DNA of 64,000 nucleotides from Ephemerocybe angulata. Taxonomy: Eukaryota > Basidiomycota > Agaricomycetes > Agaricales > Psathyrellaceae. This document shows positions 35,112 through 47,093 of the stretch, one piece after another (the stretch's first letter is position 1; every line of letters begins with the position of its first letter). Where the stretch lies: positions 186,001 to 250,000 of the forward strand of contig JAACJK010000175.1 in the NCBI GenBank assembly GCA_013368325.1, read 5' to 3'. A program made the translations under genes and the position numbers. The notes under the pieces are model-generated. The model worked only from the letters and a program-made list of their open reading frames with translations, made no database searches and was not told the origin of the DNA.

Positions 35112-37713
35112 TAAGTACCAGCGACAGCATCGATGCTCGATTAGACTTGTGACTTGAACCATTCTCTTCTCAATCTCCTTCTTACTTGACTTCCAGTTAA
35201 CTTACCAATCTCTACCCTAACACATACACACTCTTTTTTCTGACAAGGCTGGCTGGCCATGACATCGGTTGAGATATCTTGTCGGAGTATGGTTAGATGC
35301 ACTCCGACCCATCCTCGTGGTGCCCTGACCTCCTGACGAATCCAACTTTGGCTTCATTCAAGCTAATGATACTCGGAGCTCCGAGTGTCAGCAGACCTCA
35401 CCTACGATAGCCTCAGTCATCAACAACGGGATGCCGTGGTAAGCACTTTCAAATCACAGGCTTCAAGTTCCTGGGTGTGTGCCAAAGTCGGAGAGGAATT
35501 GCTTGAAGCCGGGGATAGCTTTTCGCATTCAGGTCCGTGTCGTTGTCCATTTACCCCGGCCTCACAATTGTTCCAATCGTATATTTCTGGTTTGCTTCCC
35601 TCTCGTGTCGAGGCGTGGCTTGGACAAACCTTTGGGCCTGGTAATACTGTGGTTACTTGGGAGATCATCAGCGTTATCTGCGAGACTCGCTAATCCTATA
35701 AGACTCTAGTGTAATACGATACTCTTTATTTTGACTGGCAGCGGAAGGGTCAAAGCAACAAAATTCATGTACCACCGTATGATGGCGTCCGCAGCCATAT
35801 CGTAGCTATTATCTGCGGTGTAGTAAGGTGATTGGTATAGGCTGTCGCTGGAATCAGTCGGCACTAATCTAGCCAAACAGATCCCCCAATTGGGATTCAA
35901 GGTTCCGGCGCTTATATTAGCGCCAGGCATCTCGTGTCCAAGAAAGCTTTAGCCTGGCAAACACCGAAGAGCCAACCAACACAATCCCTCTCAAAATGTA
36001 TGAGTAACGACACATCCTGCGCTTGACCGTTGAATGATTAAGGCATGCCGACCCGACTTACTCAATGTGCTCAAGAACACACCTCTCTGCACCTCTTTTT
36101 AAAGTCGCTTCTCCCGTCATCGCCATGGAAAGCCTGAAACGCCCATCAGTAGGAAGGCTACCAGGAACGTTATCCCTGTTCTCCGGGTCCACTGAGCCCA
36201 GCATGTGCCGGTGGCTTGACGTCTGGGGATCAGCGTGCTCCTATGCGAGTAGTGGCAAGTCAATAATCCAGTAATGGATAAATCAAGAAAGGGAGGTGAT
36301 GTATCTTGAGGTGGGAATGCAGGCGGAATAGACATGATGTAGCAGAAGCTTTTGTGATTTCCATAAGGTATGGTAACCAATCCTACTGGCACAAAGAAAG
36401 TATCCACGCTCACCCGCGGAGGAAGATGTCGCTGGTTTATTTCTGGTAACCGCAGGCCCAGGTGCATCTCCAAAATACTAGAGGTCCCTAGTAGCCGTGT
36501 AGGTTGAGTTAGGAGATACAAAGACTCAGACTTTGGTAGTACGCGGACCATCGCCGAAATCCTGTTGAAAGACGATTTAGTCAAGACGGATACCAAAAGC
36601 TATCAGACGTCGGGGTGGTCCAGATCAACGGGTCCAAAAGATGGCACACGTTGCCGGGCGAGCATCGAGCGATATCGAGATTTCGAACTTCGAAGCTCGA
36701 TGACCTTCTGGCAACGCCATGGCATTGTCCGATGAAGTCAATTAGACGTTGCAGGTGACATCACCCAAATTCATTGGTTGCGACAGGACCTGACATCGGT
36801 GGCCAGTCGGTGATCCTGCTGATGCTGTCAATAACGAGAACACTACTATGCAAAACGCAGTCCGGGTTCAGTATGAATGCAGCACCCTCTTGCAGTATGC
36901 GCGGGTGGTGCGTAGTACGAATTTAACGTCGTGGCTAGACCGGGGAAGTAGAGCTGGAGAGTTGCTGTTGCTGATGTTGCTATGTAGGCAAAGCAAAAAA
37001 ATTATCAGAAGTGCTGTAATTTGCCGATGCTCACCGACCCCGGAATGTTAATGGAGTTAGACATTTGACGCCGTTCCTTTCCACCTCGGAAAGATGTCTC
37101 GACCAGGGTTCCAGCCAACTTCCAGCGGCATTCTCCATCCGAGTTAGTTTTGACTCTAGTCACGGGTGTCGCCAGAGAACAGAGGCCCCTACTTCCTTAG
37201 GCCCGAGTCAGGACAAAAGAAACATGCTCAGGCTTGTCACATTCCACTCACTAATTTGGGAATAACGCACCCTGTGCCTGTGTGCACCGAGTGAGACTCG
37301 GGTAAGCCAGAGCGGATGTGGTGGCTAATCAGCGGCCTTGGTGTAATCCGGGGACCGGAACGGAGACGACAGGTTGGCCGGGGGACAGGCTGGGACCTAC
37401 TGCGAAGCGGCGATTAGGGTATTATACTCGCCTGCATACGTATTAAACTATGGCTTCGAAGCGGGAGGTTGATAAAGACGTTCCTCGGTGTTTGTGGACT
37501 GAACTGCGATAGGAAGCTAGGGAAGAAGATTAGCTAAGCGCAATGAGTGCAAAAAAGGAACAAGAGACCGAACCGCATCAAGAACTGACAGCTTTTCCAA
37601 CTGTCTCGCAGACCAGCAAGCAGTCTCGATGGCAAGCTTGACTTTGACTTCCCCAGTTCATATACCTGCCGGTTTTCAATCGACCGGCCCTCTTCCCGTC
37701 CTTTCCTTCCCCC
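35112..37713. other. Intergenic region
   Basis: About 2.6 kb with no gene I can support. A 159-codon minus-strand frame (36596-36117) contains a hydrophobic C-terminus (ITFLVAFLLMGVSGF), but no family, start context or splice partners were found. Confidence 0.4.
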
Positions 37714-39351
37714 ATGCCGACCCTCCCCCATAGCGTCTGGCTCAATGTTGCCAGATACCTCCCGGCCCTCTTGCTCCGCGACCTCTACGCCGTGAACCAT
37801 AGCTTCTTCGAGATTGCCATGGACTGTCGTTATCGTCAGTTGATCTTCGCCTACATGGACCTCAGGATGGTCAAAAATCTCGTCCGATTGAGGTTCGTCG
37901 TTTAGTTTCGCGGTTTCCACAGCGCAATCTGAGGCTCTGGGCTATCCATAGAGATCCTGCCGTCGCAAAACGTGTTCAGATCCTCCATGTTTATCCTGGT
38001 TTTCTGCCCGACCCCAACGGTGCCCCATCCCTGTTCGACCAGGGCAAGCCAGAATGCCCAGTCCAGAAGCGATCCTTCCTAACCCTCCTCCTGGACATCG
38101 CCAACACCTTCCTCGAGCAGCGCAACTCCCTGTCCAGGCATCCCAAGTACCGGATGATGGAGGCTCTTCGGAAGCCAGAGGACGTCGTCCAGATCCTAGC
38201 CGATGTCCTGGCCGGCCTTCCGAACGTCACCGACTACTATGTGACCTGGCATGGGCTCCCAGCAATTGCCTCTTCGCCTGCACCTTTCGTCGTTTCCCCT
38301 TTGCGACCTAATCTCCGGAAGCTGTCATTAAACCTATCCCTGGAGAACGTACAGTCATTATTATCACCGGACAGCGACATATCAAGATTGGAGGAGTTTC
38401 ACCTCTGTATCCATTCCGAAAGCGTCTATGACGAGCACGAACGGTCATATGTCCTCCAAAACCATCTTGCTCCCGCAATCAGCCGTTTTCAGTCCACCCT
38501 CAAAACGCTTGTCATATCATCATGGGAGCCAACCGATCTTTCGCCCTTATTCCAGAACATCGATTGCATCCCTAACCTTGACGACTTGAGCATCAACATT
38601 CCCGTCGAGTCGTGCCATCTAGGGGATCCAGCCGGCCTCAACGCGTTCCTGCAAAAACATCAGAACTCCCTGCGATGCTTGAGATTACGCGCATCTCAAT
38701 ATGGCGGTCAAGGGATAATCCCTGCCAGCTTAACCTCCCTCTACGATTGGATCTGTAAAGCCACCGATAGCGTTGAGCTCCCAAAGCTCCGTGTCCTCGA
38801 CACTGCATCCAGCCTATTCCCCATTGAAGCCTCACTCCTATGTGTCCAACGCTTCTCTGGCACTCTGACCTCGCTGTCCATTACTGGCGTCTATCAGTCG
38901 TACGACTGCGTCGCAGAGACGTTAACCCACCTCTCGAATTCTCCCGCGGGAGAGGAACCACTGAAATTGCGGCTAGGGCCCGTTTTGCTTTCGCCGCAAC
39001 TCGTAGATCTTATCGCGGCGAGGATCCCAAATCTGCACCAGCTAGAGCTTCTCGTTCGCAAAATCGTCCCGATAGACGCGGATGCAGCGTCATCCCCCAC
39101 CAACAATAGCAAATCGTCCAAAAGCAAACAGATTGTATGTCAATTCCTGCCTTGTCGAGTGAATAAGGAAATTTTAACTTACACACCTTTAGGACGGGTT
39201 CATCTTTGCGATGGAGTCGCGGAGATATCCGACATGGCGCCTCCACCAACTATCACTCGTCACGGACATCCTTCCAGACCGAGACCATTATGAAGCTGCA
39301 TTGGGGAAAGCCTTCTTCGGCAGTATACCATCATTGCACTGTTTTACCTAG
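37714..39351 (+). CDS. F-box/LRR-like protein
   Basis: Probably a substrate-recognition or scaffold protein of a type common in Agaricomycetes. The start at 37714 gives LPHSVWLNVARYLPALLLRD, then LYAVNHSFFEIAMD, matching the F-box pattern LPxElWxxIxxyLpxxdLlxlxxvnrxf. A phase-correct intron joins VKNLVRLR to DPAVAKRVQILHVYPGF. The rest consists of irregular leucine-rich segments (LRKLSLNLSLENVQSLL, LEEFHLCIHSE, LKTLVISSWEPTDLSPLF, LDDLSINIP, LRCLRLRASQYGG, LTSLSITGVYQ, LHQLELLVRKI). A last small exon begins after KSSKSKQI (DGFIFAMESRRYPTWRLHQL) and stops at 39349-39351. A role in SCF ubiquitin ligases is inferred from the F-box; binding to Skp1 is untested. Confidence 0.75.
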
Positions 39352-39796
39352 CGATTAATGCAGCCAGCTGGCACGATTTTCTTTGTGAATCACCCCCGAT
39401 CTTGATAACACGACCACGACCAGATTCCCCAGCCCATTGGTTGGAAGGTGCAGCGTGGTCGGGAGGGTGGTCGTAGTGCTGCTCTTAGGAATCAGTTTGC
39501 ATGTGTTAGCCTTTACAATTTAATGGCTTCGAGCTCTCAGGCTATAACATCAAAACCTGTGGGTTGACGATCTGGAACCTTCGGCCCATGTAAACATCGC
39601 CAATGTTCAGCTCGACCATATCGCTCGACGGAGCCACTTTCAAGAGCCTCTCCAGCCGCACTCGAAGTGCGCCATCCTTATCGTATCTTCCAATCGCTTC
39701 CAACGGGTTCCGAAATGAAGATGGAGGCCTATCAAATATGCAATATTATCATCAGCACGGTTTAATGTCGCGAGTCGAGAACGCTCAGCGCGATGA
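39352..39796. other. Convergent intergenic gap
   Basis: About 445 bp between the 3' ends of the F-box-like and BRCT genes. The 128-codon plus frame at 39603-39989 overlaps the BRCT gene antisense and is not convincing. Confidence 0.5.
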
Positions 39797-41145
39797 TCAC
39801 CTCGAGGCAGCCTTCCGCTTCACAGCCGTGTCGACCGCCAGCGCTAGCATCTTCTGGAACGCTGGCGAGCGCCGCAGGACCTCTGGGATGGAGTCGAAGA
39901 ACGCCCTCAGCGGAGAATCCCCCGCATTCTCGTTCTCGTTCCCTCCTCTCCGCTCCGTTGTCGTCGCCGTCGTCGCTGCGAGAACCTGAGGGGGAGATTG
40001 AATTTGATCGGCTGGCGGGATTTGCGATTTCGGATGAAGACGCGGCAGATCGACGTCGACGTGGACGCCCTTGACGTCCCCAACACCGCGACGACCGTCT
40101 TGTGCCGTGGTCGTCGCAGAATCTGATTTCTTTGGGTAATGATTGGCGGGGACCACGACGACGACACGGCCCTTCTGGACCCCCACGCGGTCTTTATGAA
40201 TGGACTTGGTGGAGGGGGAAGGCTGCGATGCACGTTGTTTCTGCGTCTTCTTTGAGAGGGATGCCGCTGCCCGGAGCGCTTTCAGCGAGGACGTCCGGGA
40301 CGAGGTCCTTCGCTTGGTGCTGAGGCGTCTCCTGAGGATCCCTTTGTGGGCGTAGACCACTAAGGGCTGTTTGCGCTGTTGCTCTCGACGTTCCTTTGCC
40401 TCTTCAAGATGATTCTTCTTGTGAATCACTGGGAGGATGGGCCTCAGGTCTTGACCCGATGGGCCTTCCACGCAAGTCATGCTCGTCGAACCACTGCCGG
40501 CGCTGCAAGTTTCGAAGCTCCTGTCCGACTCGCTCATAACCATGTCGTTCTCTGATAATAGAGAAGCAACGCGTATATGTCACTTAGTATACGACAGGTA
40601 GATGAGCATATATGCAGCATATCAGGACGCACCATCTAATGTGTAGCTCGCGATTGGCATGCAGAAGTCATGGACGACACAAGCCTCGATCCAAGCCATA
40701 TGCCGCACCTAGATTCATAACGAAGTCAGTTTAAGCCCTCACGAGGATAAACTTCAAGGTACTCACAATGATGCGTCTGGACAACAACCTCAACGAAGCA
40801 AAATCAGCAGATAAGATCAGCCTCCTCGAAAAGACACATCCAAGCGCCAAAACGACCGCATTTACTCGCTCAACTCAGGATCACAGCCTCCGGCACAGAA
40901 CATAAACCTCGCCTCGAAGAACTCAGCCGGCGTCTGCACAATCTTCCCGCCATTCCGCTCTGACGAATCCATTAATCAGTGAACGTTCTTTGTTTCAAGA
41001 TTGTGCAGTCGAAGCTCGCACTCCAGAGTGCCTTCATCTTCATCGGAACCGCTTTGGTGAAGAAAGCTTTGCGATGTCAGCGAGCTCGCTCACTGCAGTG
41101 AAAGTTCAGGCAAGCTGGCAGCGCACCAAGGCCATAGAATAACAT
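39797..41145 (-). CDS. BRCT-domain protein
   Basis: Assembling small exons in phase gives MLFYGL | AFFTKAVPMKMKALW | KRNGGKIV...AEFFEARFMF, then CAGGCDPELSE | LLSRRII | VRHMAWIEACVVHDFC, then MPIASYTLD | ENDMVMSESDRSFET. This has the order of a BRCT fold: a beta-1-like FxGLxFF strand, a Leu-rich helix followed by Gly-Gly, and the diagnostic W-x-x-x-C helix (AWIEAC) followed by a PIxxY segment. A low-complexity, Lys/Arg/Ser-rich region follows, and a short helical C-terminus (AFFDSIPEVLRRSPAFQKML) ends at 39797. BRCT domains bind phosphopeptides or mediate dimers, mostly in DNA-damage and telomere proteins. A single N-terminal BRCT is also seen in Rap1, but no Myb domain is visible here. The start is not certain: an in-frame ATG at 41259 is the alternative. 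Confidence 0.66.
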
Positions 41146-41558
41146 GGGAGACGATGATGATGATGGCAGAAAGGAAGGATGAAAATCATTATTGATCGCG
41201 AACGGCGCCGCCCCAGGCTGGGCGCGGGCGCCAATGATCACGACAAACGCCCTCGGCATGTTCAGCTCCTGTGGACTCGGATGTACACCTGTCCAGAGAG
41301 AGGCAAGATTGAGATGTTCGCGGTTGGGTCAGCTCTGTTACCAGGTCGGCAGGGGTTCCTTGGGGTTTCCTCAATGATGTCGCCCTGGCGGTGGGCGTCA
41401 TCTTTGAGGGCCGTTCCCTGGACTAATCTCACCCGCCAACCCGCCATTTCGCTTTGGAAAAAGCAAAACTGTATATTTGTACTACCCCTCGCATGTACAT
41501 CAAGAAAAAATCCACCCCGAAAATCATTATTCTAGTCCAATGTTCCAAGTTCGCTCAT
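41146..41558. other. Intergenic gap
   Basis: About 410 bp between two minus-strand genes, presumably the BRCT gene's promoter and the ABP1 3' end. No element recognised. Confidence 0.45.
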
Positions 41559-44205
41559 TCATCCCGATTCCTGCACTTCGACGTAATTGGCTTCACGAAA
41601 AGACCAGTCAGCATTCCACCATAACCATCAAAGCATGAGGACTCACCAGGGAACAGACCGACATCCCCAACCGTGTTCTTGCCTTGCCACCAATCCTCCG
41701 ACGCAGGCTCGATTTCAACGATCAACTCTCCCTCACGGAAGGTGATCTCGTTGTCCTCCGTGGCTTCATAGCTGAGGAAGGATCGTCAGGAAATGCTCAA
41801 GAATCATAACTGGATGCGCTTACTCATAAAGCGCGATGGCAGTGATTCCAAGGTCTTGAGGAGGAGTGGGCGCGCGAGGGGGCGGGGGAGGAGCCGCGGG
41901 TGCCGCAGGGGCAGGCGGGGGTGGAGGGGGAGGGGGAGGCGGCGGGGGAGGAGCTTCCGCCTCAGGCTCAGGCTCGCCCTGGACGAGCTCGACGTAGTTG
42001 GCTGCAGATAATCATTAACACTTGAACCAAGAGAAGCACAATCCATAAAGCGCACCAGGGAAGAGTCCCGTCTGTCCGTGGGCGTTGACGCCAGACCACC
42101 ATCCTTCATCAACCTCCTCAATCTGTTCGACATATTCGCCTTCAGCCAAGTTCAGTTCGTTATCCTCAGTGGCCTAGTTTAAACGTTAGATTGTTTACAT
42201 AAGTTTGAAAACGGTCGAACTGCGAACCTCATAGTCGTAAAGCACGACGGCCACGATGCCTTGACGCTGGGGTGCGGGCTCCGGCTCTTGAAGGGACAGT
42301 GCTGCAACCTCTGCAACAGGAGGCGCGGGTGGCGGTGGCGGAGGGGGCGGAGGGGGAGGAGGAGGCGGGGCCTCAAACTCAGGCTCCTGCACCCTTGCGG
42401 GAGGAGGAGGAGGAGGTGGAGGAGGAGGCGGAGGGGGTGGCGGAGCCTCAAACTCTGGCTCAGGGTCCGCAGCCCTTGGAGGAGGAGGAGGCGGTGGGGG
42501 AGGCGGAGGAGGCGCGACCTCAGGCTCCGGTTCCCATTCAGGTTCTTCCTCCTCAGGTTCAGGCTGGATTGGTCGAGCGGGAGGAGGAGGAGGAGGCGGG
42601 GGAGGTGCAGCCTCCGGCTCCGGCTCCCACTCGGTTTCCTCTTCTGGTTCGGGTTCGTGGGCAGTGAAGCGAGATGCAACTGCTCCTACACCCGCACCAA
42701 CCGCAGCTGCACCAGCGACGCCGGCGCCGACCGCAGCCGCGCCAGCTCCGAGTACAGCAGCACCAGCCGCAGCACCACCGAGAGCACCAAAGTTTCTAGG
42801 ACCACTATGTGCGACCGTAGCGCGTCCGAAGGCAGGCTTGGAGATAGGCCCAGCAGTGCTCTGTGGCGTATAAGTAGACGCATTTCGGCTCCTCGCCTCT
42901 TCCTCTTCAGCTTGCTTCTTCGCTTGTGCCTGTCGCTCACTCCAGGTAAGTTTCTTCCCAGAAGGGGAAGGCGCCGAGGAAGGCGACTCTGATTGTTGTT
43001 GCTGTCCAAATGCAGCAAAGGGATTCTTCAGCTTCTTGGGTGCAGCTAGAGCAACTGGGGTATAGGAACTCTTCAGTGGCTCAATCCTATCTTCTTCGGC
43101 AGGCTTAGTCGGAACGTTCGATGGGGGCGCATGGTGGAAGGAAGGAGCAGGTGCAGCTGGGGGAGGTGTCGGCGTGCTGACTGGTGGAGGCGTCGGGACA
43201 CTGCGAGGCGCGGGCGAAGGCGTTGAGGCTACACCCCCTCTCTAGAATAATAGTGAGTGATCTCGGTGGCCGGTTAATGCTGTAGGTGATACATACCATT
43301 GCGCTAAAGGCAGGACGTGATGCGGCCGGTGGTGCAGAGGGTCGGCTGGCCGTTGGAAGAGCAGGGGCTTTCGGTGCAGGCTCGGAAGGCTTGTCTTCGG
43401 GCCACGCGTCGGCAGGAGCTGAGCCCCCGATCGTAGTTCTTCCATACAAGGAAGACGCGGATGGAGCAGGCCGCGATGCAGCTGGAGGGGGAGCAGGCTT
43501 AGGAGGAGGTGGTACGTTCCGTTTCAGCGCACCAATGTCGACTTTCCCGACAGGGGTGTAGCTTGTGCCGACGGGGGTGATGGGTTCGAATTTACGGGGT
43601 GCCTCCTTCTGGACAGAGTACTTCGCGCCAGACGCCGCCTCCACTCTCTTCATAATTAATGCAGCGGAGACATCTCCCTAGATTATTGGGTTATCTCTGG
43701 GAATCAATTGTGATTCTAGGTTCGTTGGCGTACCTCATTACGAGCGTTGATAACGACGTGGGTTCCTCGCAAGAAGTTGGCAACCGCTTGAGAGTGGGTA
43801 TGGAACAGTCCCTTCTTAATCTCGGGTACACCGTCGCCACACCAATTAATCTGCACAAGCTTCGGCAGTTGGCTCTAAAGATGACAGCGGAGGGTAAGCC
43901 TCAGCTATCGCGATGGAATCGAACGACTTACATGGGGCTCGATGACGCGAACAAACGCATATTGCACTCTTCACCATAATCAGCTCTGCGTGACGATTCG
44001 GCTCTCTAATCCATTCGAAAGCTTACCTTCCATCAGAGAACTCTTCTTCCAACTCTTCAAGGCCACCACTGCCGGTGGCTTGTACCTTTAGATCGTTGGT
44101 TCTTCCTTCATAGGTGAAGATCGCCCAGTCTATTCCCTTCGCGTTTACTACATCTTCGTATGCTTCTGAGATCTCTCGACTGGAGAGATTAATCTGCAAC
44201 GACAT
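41559..44205 (-). CDS. ABP1: Abp1/drebrin-like actin-binding protein (ADF-H + two SH3)
   Basis: A cortical actin-patch protein that links actin filaments to endocytosis. The start at 44205 gives MSLQINLSSREISEAYEDVV and NAKGIDWAIFTYEGRTNDL, the beginning of an ADF-homology domain, which continues in small exons (VRVIEPH, KKGLFHTHSQAVANFLRGTH, VVINARNEGDVSAALIMKR). A long Pro/Ala-rich middle follows, with acidic EPEPE spacers between poly-Pro blocks. The C-terminus holds two SH3 domains: VAVVLYDYE | ATEDNELNLAEGEYVEQIEE...[24 protein letters not shown], and ITAIALYEYEATEDNEITFR...EDWWQGKNTVGDVGLFPANY, with the family's ALYDYE, WW and FPxNYV motifs. The stop is at 41559-41561. Yeast Abp1 has one SH3; two or more are usual in filamentous fungi. 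The poly-Pro tract is unusually long. Confidence 0.93.
42190..42650 (-). repeat. Tandem poly-proline/EPE coding repeats in ABP1
   Basis: Four to five blocks of 8-15 consecutive prolines alternate with acidic spacers such as EPEFEA and EWEPEPE. On the plus strand this is a (GGAGGC/GGAGGA)n-like purine tract. The array probably changes in length and supplies SH3/profilin ligands. Confidence 0.8.
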
Positions 44206-44614
44206 GGTGACGAGAACCTATCCGATCCGACGTTAAGTGCCCTGGAGAATGCTACGATATCTCAGCCAAGAGCGCACCTTGAGGTTCCTCGGTTCTGGTC
44301 TGATTAGCTCTGGCTCCTTGTATTTGAATCCAAGAATCAGAAACTCGAGATTGTGGATTTGTGTCGAAGGAGGGAGTTGAGAGAGAGGGGCTTGCGGCAC
44401 TGCCCGCCACCCCGCAGCCCATTTCCCAACACGTGACACTGATACCCGCTGATGACGCGGTGGCTGTGAGGGCGGGACTGGCAACTGACTGGCAGCCGAA
44501 CGCGACCGCGCGTCGACGCACTTTCCAGCGAATTTCAAGGCAAGTTCAAGTTCAGGCCATCAATGAGTCGAATCTGCTCTAAATACCCCTCAATACATTC
44601 AGACAGGCTAGAGA
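44206..44614. other. Intergenic gap
   Basis: About 410 bp that hold the ABP1 promoter and the 3' end of the carboxylesterase gene. Small open frames on both strands overlap one another and are not supported. Confidence 0.45.
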
Positions 44615-46692
44615 TCAGAGCACCGAGGTTAAGGATTCCGCGAGCCTCTCGTACTTCCCAAACTCTTCATCCTTCTCAATAATAACCCTATCCTCCTTGA
44701 GTACAAGAATATCATCAGCGCTCCTACCATTTCCACCCTCGTTAAGCCGTAGACTTTCCTCATCGATTGCATCCAGCCAGGCTTTGGCAATGGCTTGCTG
44801 CTCCTCCGACAGAATTGGAACCCTAAGCGCCCATAGCGCTCGGTCAGTCCCGTGCGTTACGTATCCTATTCAATCCTCAGATTTTATGAATGTCTTCATG
44901 GAGGAAAAACTTACCATATGGTCTAGCTTGCGCTGGCGTCCAGCGAATAGAGTAGCACAGAACGGGGAAGTCGTGTGCGAGCAAGTCTCGAGCAAGAAGC
45001 CGAATCGGAAGATGCACCTGAACATCACTCAGAATTTCCCCAAAGCTTCTCTGCGCCTCGTCCCCCAACGCGTCTGCGGGAAGCTCTGGATACCCTCTCA
45101 GTAGCTTCTCCACGAGAGCAGGTGAGAAATATCGCTCCAGGTTTGGAACGATCTCATGAGGACCTCTGATCGGATGCGCTATTGAGTAGAGATACCACTC
45201 CTCCTTCAAATCTCCAACAACAATGAACCGAAGGCCTCGCTTCTTGAGGGCTTGACTGAAAGCGCCATTCCTTTGACGTTCCATTGGTCCGGGTGAAGGC
45301 GAAATCCAATCATCCGACAGACACCCACGGAATGTGCCATATACCCCCAGCCTTTCCTCCTCGATCACCTTAGTGATATGTTATGCGGATATCTTGGACG
45401 GGTCTCTAAGAGTCTCAACGACATCTTCGGCATCAGGGTCCAGGTCCAAAGCTCTGCAAAGCGCTTCAAACTGAGGTTGTAGCTCCTTTGGCGTCTTAGG
45501 GTCAACCCTAAATACAAGGTTCACTAGAACTCAGAAACACAGACGATGAAACTATGAGGACGCACAGTATTGCATTCGACTGCAGCACAGCAGAAGCAAA
45601 AGGGGCACGTTTACCCTCAGGAAGCAAAGACGCGTGGTGTAGCAATTGGTGGACCGAATGGGCGCCTAATTAATGATGAAACACTGACCCATCGCGAACA
45701 GCGATATAAACGGTACGTACCTGCAGACAACCCTGTCACCTGAATAGCATCAGGTGCACCTGAAATATCGCTTTAGGTACAGATCCCCTGAAGGCGTAGA
45801 ATGCTCACCTCCAAAGGCAGGTATATTCTCCCTAACCCATTCAAGAGCTAGCCACTGGTCTTTGAAGCCGTAGTTTCCAGTTAACCCATGCTTTTCCGAC
45901 GCCAGGAACCCAAACGCAGAGAGACGATACCCAATGTTAACCCATATTTCAGACCTCTCGGCGGCGATGTATTGCGCTTGGGACGTCAAACTATGGGGTG
46001 AGCCGAATTGAAGGAATCTAAGAAACGTGTGAGGACGAGAATAGCAGCATGGAGTGCTTTGGCACTTGGGAAGCGCTTACCCTCCGTGAATGTAGACCTT
46101 CACCGGGAAGTCCTTTCGGGATGGAAAGGAGGGGGGAACATGTATGTTCAGGAATAACCTTCGGACGGAGTATTAGCCACTATCATTCAGTTGCTTGAAG
46201 ATGTTGGCGTACGGGTTCTCAGTAGGCTCTCCCAGTCCAACTTTGTCCTCGAAGCGCATTCCTAGGCAGCAGCGATAAGAATATCAAAAGTACCGACATG
46301 CTTATAACCACCAACCTGCAGCTTGACCGTCATTCCGCGGCTGAGCTCCATCTTCCGACAACGTTCAGATCTATCTCACATCTGACAATGGATACCTGGA
46401 CGAAAGACTAACAGGAGCTCTCAAAGATGTACTCCTTCTCCTCGTACTTGTAACCCTGCGGGAGAGGTTTGGAATCTTCGAAACGCCTAGGAGGTAGAGC
46501 GTACGGGATCTCTGTCGGAAATCCAACGATAAGCATACCCCTTCATCATGAGAACACCACACGGCGGACCTTACCAAGGAATACGATCGTCCCATTATCC
46601 ACTTTGCCTCCCGTTACAGGCCCGTAGGCGGTTTCGACAACGACTCGAGCAGAATTTCGAGTCAATTCTTCTTGGAGGTGGGTCTCAGCCAT
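44615..46692 (-). CDS. Carboxylesterase type B (alpha/beta hydrolase)
   Basis: Hydrolyses carboxylic esters, substrate unknown. The start at 46692 (MAETHLQEELTRNSARVVVE) leads into TAYGPVTGGKVDNGTIVFLG and IPYALPPRRF, the usual carboxylesterase opening. The oxyanion-hole motif VYIHGG lies near 46080. YIAAERSEIWVNIGYRLSAF, then GNYGFKDQWLALEWVRENI, is classic for the family. The nucleophile elbow GLSAG (in IQVTGLSAGAHSVHQLLHH) crosses an intron near 45720. Candidate triad partners are the Glu in GDLKEEWYLYS and the His in YVTHGTDRALWAL. The C-terminus runs through DDILVLKEDRVIIEK and ends ...SLTSVL-stop at 44615. There is no signal peptide, so it is probably cytosolic. It matches fungal para-nitrobenzyl-esterase-like proteins rather than secreted lipases. 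Confidence 0.87.
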
Positions 46693-47093
46693 GTTATCGT
46701 GAGTTGTAGTGGTTAGAATTTGGAATCCTATAAGTCCGTGGTCATGAGGGCAGGAGTGTGGGACTTGCATCTTTCACGCCCAGTGAGAACCCACCTTCGG
46801 CCAGGTGCGGTGAGTATCGTCAAATCGCGGCCCCGAGATGGGACTTCGGTCAGTCACGGTTATTCAGGCCAACCTCCTTCTCGGCAAACCATGGCTCTAC
46901 TCTGGGACTAGATAGATAAACTAATGTTATTCATAACCTGCTATAGTACTCTGGTGACCCCGTGTCAGGCCTGACCAGGGAAATGCTTCCACGACTCCTC
47001 CTATCGGATAATATTATTGATGCTCATCTTTCGACCTGAGTGGCTATTGTAGGTGTGGAGATGGGATGCGTCGTAGCTATGCATAGTCTACGA
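46693..47093. other. Intergenic gap
   Basis: Upstream of the carboxylesterase and downstream of the next minus-strand gene. No recognisable motif. Confidence 0.45.

Noticed and set aside
36117..36596. 159-codon minus-strand frame as a small membrane protein
   Set aside because: Only one hydrophobic stretch at its end, no splice partners or conserved pattern.
42261..42992. 243-codon Arg-rich plus-strand frame
   Set aside because: Antisense translation of the ABP1 poly-proline tract.
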